Part shown: positions 62,586 through 64,000 of the stretch, one piece after another
How the letters are laid out: every line of letters starts with the position of its first letter
Numbering within the stretch: the first letter of the stretch is position 1
Program-made: the position numbers and the translations under genes
The notes under the pieces: generated by a model
What the model saw: only the letters and a program-made list of their open reading frames with translations
The model's database searches: none
Told to the model about the DNA's origin: nothing
NCBI GenBank assembly: GCA_014190575.1
Contig: BJGQ01000003.1
Location: 81,493 to 145,492, forward strand
Length of the DNA stretch: 64,000 bases
Direction of reading: 5' to 3'
Source of the DNA: Bacteroidota bacterium
GTDB lineage: Bacteria > Bacteroidota > Bacteroidia > Chitinophagales > UBA10324

Positions 62586-64000
62586 ATGGCAACAAAAAAC
62601 ACAAAGACAAGTGGAGGTGGAACAGGCAAGTCGCTGATGATTGTGGAGAGTCCTGCAAAAGCAAAAACCATTGAAAAATTTCTCGACAATAAATTTATTG
62701 TGAAGTCGAGTTATGGTCACATTCGCGATCTGCCAAAGAATGATAAAGCCATTGACTTCAAAAATAATTTTGAACCACAATACGAAATCTCCCCTGATAA
62801 AACTGCCGTTGTCAGCGAACTGAAAAAGTTAGCGAAGAATGCGCAGGAAGTATGGCTCGCAACGGATGAGGACCGCGAAGGAGAAGCCATCAGTTGGCAT
62901 TTATGCGAAGCGCTTGGATTGGATGCGACCAATGCAAAGCGAATTGTGTTTCACGAAATCACGAAGAAGGCAATTAAGGAAGCAGTAGAAAATCCGCGTA
63001 CCATTAATATAGATCTGGTGAATGCACAACAGGCACGCAGAATTTTAGATCGTATTGTTGGTTTCGAACTGTCACCGATTCTCTGGAGAAAAATTTCGAA
63101 CAAGAATGGATTGAGTGCCGGTCGTGTGCAATCAGTTGCCGTGCGATTGATTGTTGACCGCGAGCGCGAGATAAATAATTTCAATTCCGAATCATCATTC
63201 AAACTCGTTGCCTACTTCACTGCAAAAGATAAATTCGGAAATGCCATTTCGTTCAAAGCAGAGTTAGCGAAGAACAAACCCGACGAAAAAAATGCGCAAC
63301 AGTTTTTAGAGAGTTGTGTCGGTGCTGATTATAAAGTAAGTGACATACAGGTGAAACCCGGCAAGCGCTCATCTGCTGCGCCTTTCACTACTTCCACTTT
63401 GCAACAAGAGGCGAGTCGTAAACTCGGCTTTGCAGTTGGTCGCACCATGAGTGTTGCGCAGCGATTGTACGAGGCAGGAAAGATTACATACATGCGTACT
63501 GATTCGGTGAGTTTATCTGAGACCGCAATGGATGCAATTGAAAATGAAATCCGCAGCAGCTTTGGTGATTCCTATTATAAGCGTACAGCGTATGCAAATA
63601 AAACGGCGAACGCACAGGAAGCACACGAAGCCATTCGTCCATCTTATATAGAGAACAAGGAAACCGACGGAAGCATTGAAGAACAAAAATTATACGACCT
63701 AATCTGGAAGCGAACTATCGCTTCACAAATGGCGGATGCAGAAATAGAAAAAACAATTGCTCGAATTTCTATTCTGAAAAAAGGAAAAACATCTGACGAC
63801 AGTGAATTAGTTGCGAGTGGAGAAATGATTAAGTTCGATGGATTCCTGAAAGTATATATGGAATCAACGGATGATGATAATGTGGATGAGAGTACAATGT
63901 TGCCTGCATTGGAAGTCGGACAAAATCTTGATTTGAAAGAAATGGTTGCCACACAAAAATTCACCAAGGCAACTTCAAGATATACGGAAGCAATGCTGGT
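62586..64000 (+). CDS. topA: DNA topoisomerase I (type IA), 3' end cut by window edge
   Basis: The frame starts at ATG 62586 and is open to the window end (471 codons). The N-terminal Toprim domain contains LMIVESPAKAKTIEKFL and the acidic triad in ATDEDREGEAISWH. NAQQARRILDRIVGFELSP and NGLSAGRVQSVAVRLI are the gate-domain signatures. The catalytic Tyr302 lies in GKITYMRTDSVSLS, and NAQEAHEAIRPS follows. It relaxes negative supercoils. The C-terminal zinc or basic domains lie outside the window. Confidence 0.96.
   Translation, partial: MATKNTKTSGGGTGKSLMIVESPAKAKTIEKFLDNKFIVKSSYGHIRDLPKNDKAIDFKNNFEPQYEISPDKTAVVSELKKLAKNAQEVWLATDEDREGEAISWHLCEALGLDATNAKRIVFHEITKKAIKEAVENPRTINIDLVNAQQARRILDRIVGFELSPILWRKISNKNGLSAGRVQSVAVRLIVDREREINNFNSESSFKLVAYFTAKDKFGNAISFKAELAKNKPDEKNAQQFLESCVGADYKVSDIQVKPGKRSSAAPFTTSTLQQEASRKLGFAVGRTMSVAQRLYEAGKITYMRTDSVSLSETAMDAIENEIRSSFGDSYYKRTAYANKTANAQEAHEAIRPSYIENKETDGSIEEQKLYDLIWKRTIASQMADAEIEKTIARISILKKGKTSDDSELVASGEMIKFDGFLKVYMESTDDDNVDESTMLPALEVGQNLDLKEMVATQKFTKATSRYTEAML

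Noticed and set aside
62583..63202. Minus-strand frames opposite topA
   Set aside because: They are antisense to topA, whose catalytic motifs are complete on the plus strand.
1..64000. Phage, transposon, CRISPR or defence island
   Set aside because: No integrase, transposase, spacer-repeat array, toxin-antitoxin or nuclease-helicase cluster was recognised; gene content is core and envelope-related.

Overview
The window is chromosomal DNA of an AT-rich member of the Bacteroidota. Several independent signs point there: two proteins carry type IX secretion (T9SS) C-terminal sorting domains; there are two TonB-dependent receptors, a Porin_10-type outer-membrane protein, a 289-residue primary sigma factor without region 1.1, and a DUF1573-yajC-coaE cluster; and several genes are preceded by the Bacteroidota promoter pattern TTG-N18/19-TAnnTTTG. 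The exact lineage is not visible; an environmental Chitinophagales/Sphingobacteriales-like organism is a reasonable guess.

Layout. 1-9.4 kb (minus): complex I genes nuoH-I-J-K-L-M-N, followed by two hypotheticals, a DUF4920 lipoprotein and a truncated CxxCH lipoprotein. 9.5-13.6 kb: a cold-shock-domain protein, then a divergent pair (large lipoprotein, DUF5723-like protein). 13.6-20.7 kb: dnaB, an ECF sigma/anti-sigma pair, tRNA-Glu(UUC), gapA, pgk, a small ORF and ruvB. 20.9-30 kb: a secreted protein pair, Porin_10, purine nucleoside phosphorylase, lpxK, a Nif3-like protein, a zinc-ribbon coiled-coil protein and a TPR protein. 30.4-43.7 kb: a T9SS cargo protein, mnmA, trmD, a GT39-like membrane protein, an OmpA-family protein with a choice-of-anchor-L-like domain, a small membrane ORF, coaE, yajC, DUF1573, corA, fmt and a NamZ-type muramidase. 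43.8-54.3 kb: a LolC/E-like permease, small envelope genes, acs, rpoD, rpe, a TonB receptor and rocD. 54.3-64 kb: a small membrane protein with a second TonB receptor, a MORN protein, cdd, a saccharopine-dehydrogenase-like protein, a repeat-containing T9SS protein and the 5' part of topA.

Most genes are core metabolism, information processing or envelope biogenesis. No phage, transposase, CRISPR array, toxin-antitoxin pair or recognisable defence island was seen. I found no convincing new multi-gene system. The observations most worth checking are two unlisted small genes, near-leaderless promoter arrangements that decide several starts, the split complex I operon, an overlapping lipoprotein/DUF5723-like pair, and several classes of short dispersed repeat, two of which lie inside coding sequence (fmt and a T9SS protein).

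Several starts were moved inward from the longest reading frame because the longest frame began at TTG or GTG, overlapped a neighbour, or put residues in front of a normal signal peptide (nuoH, nuoJ, punA, the zinc-ribbon gene, mnmA, the OmpA-like gene, the DUF1573 gene, the namZ-like gene, rocD, cdd and the gene at 54399).
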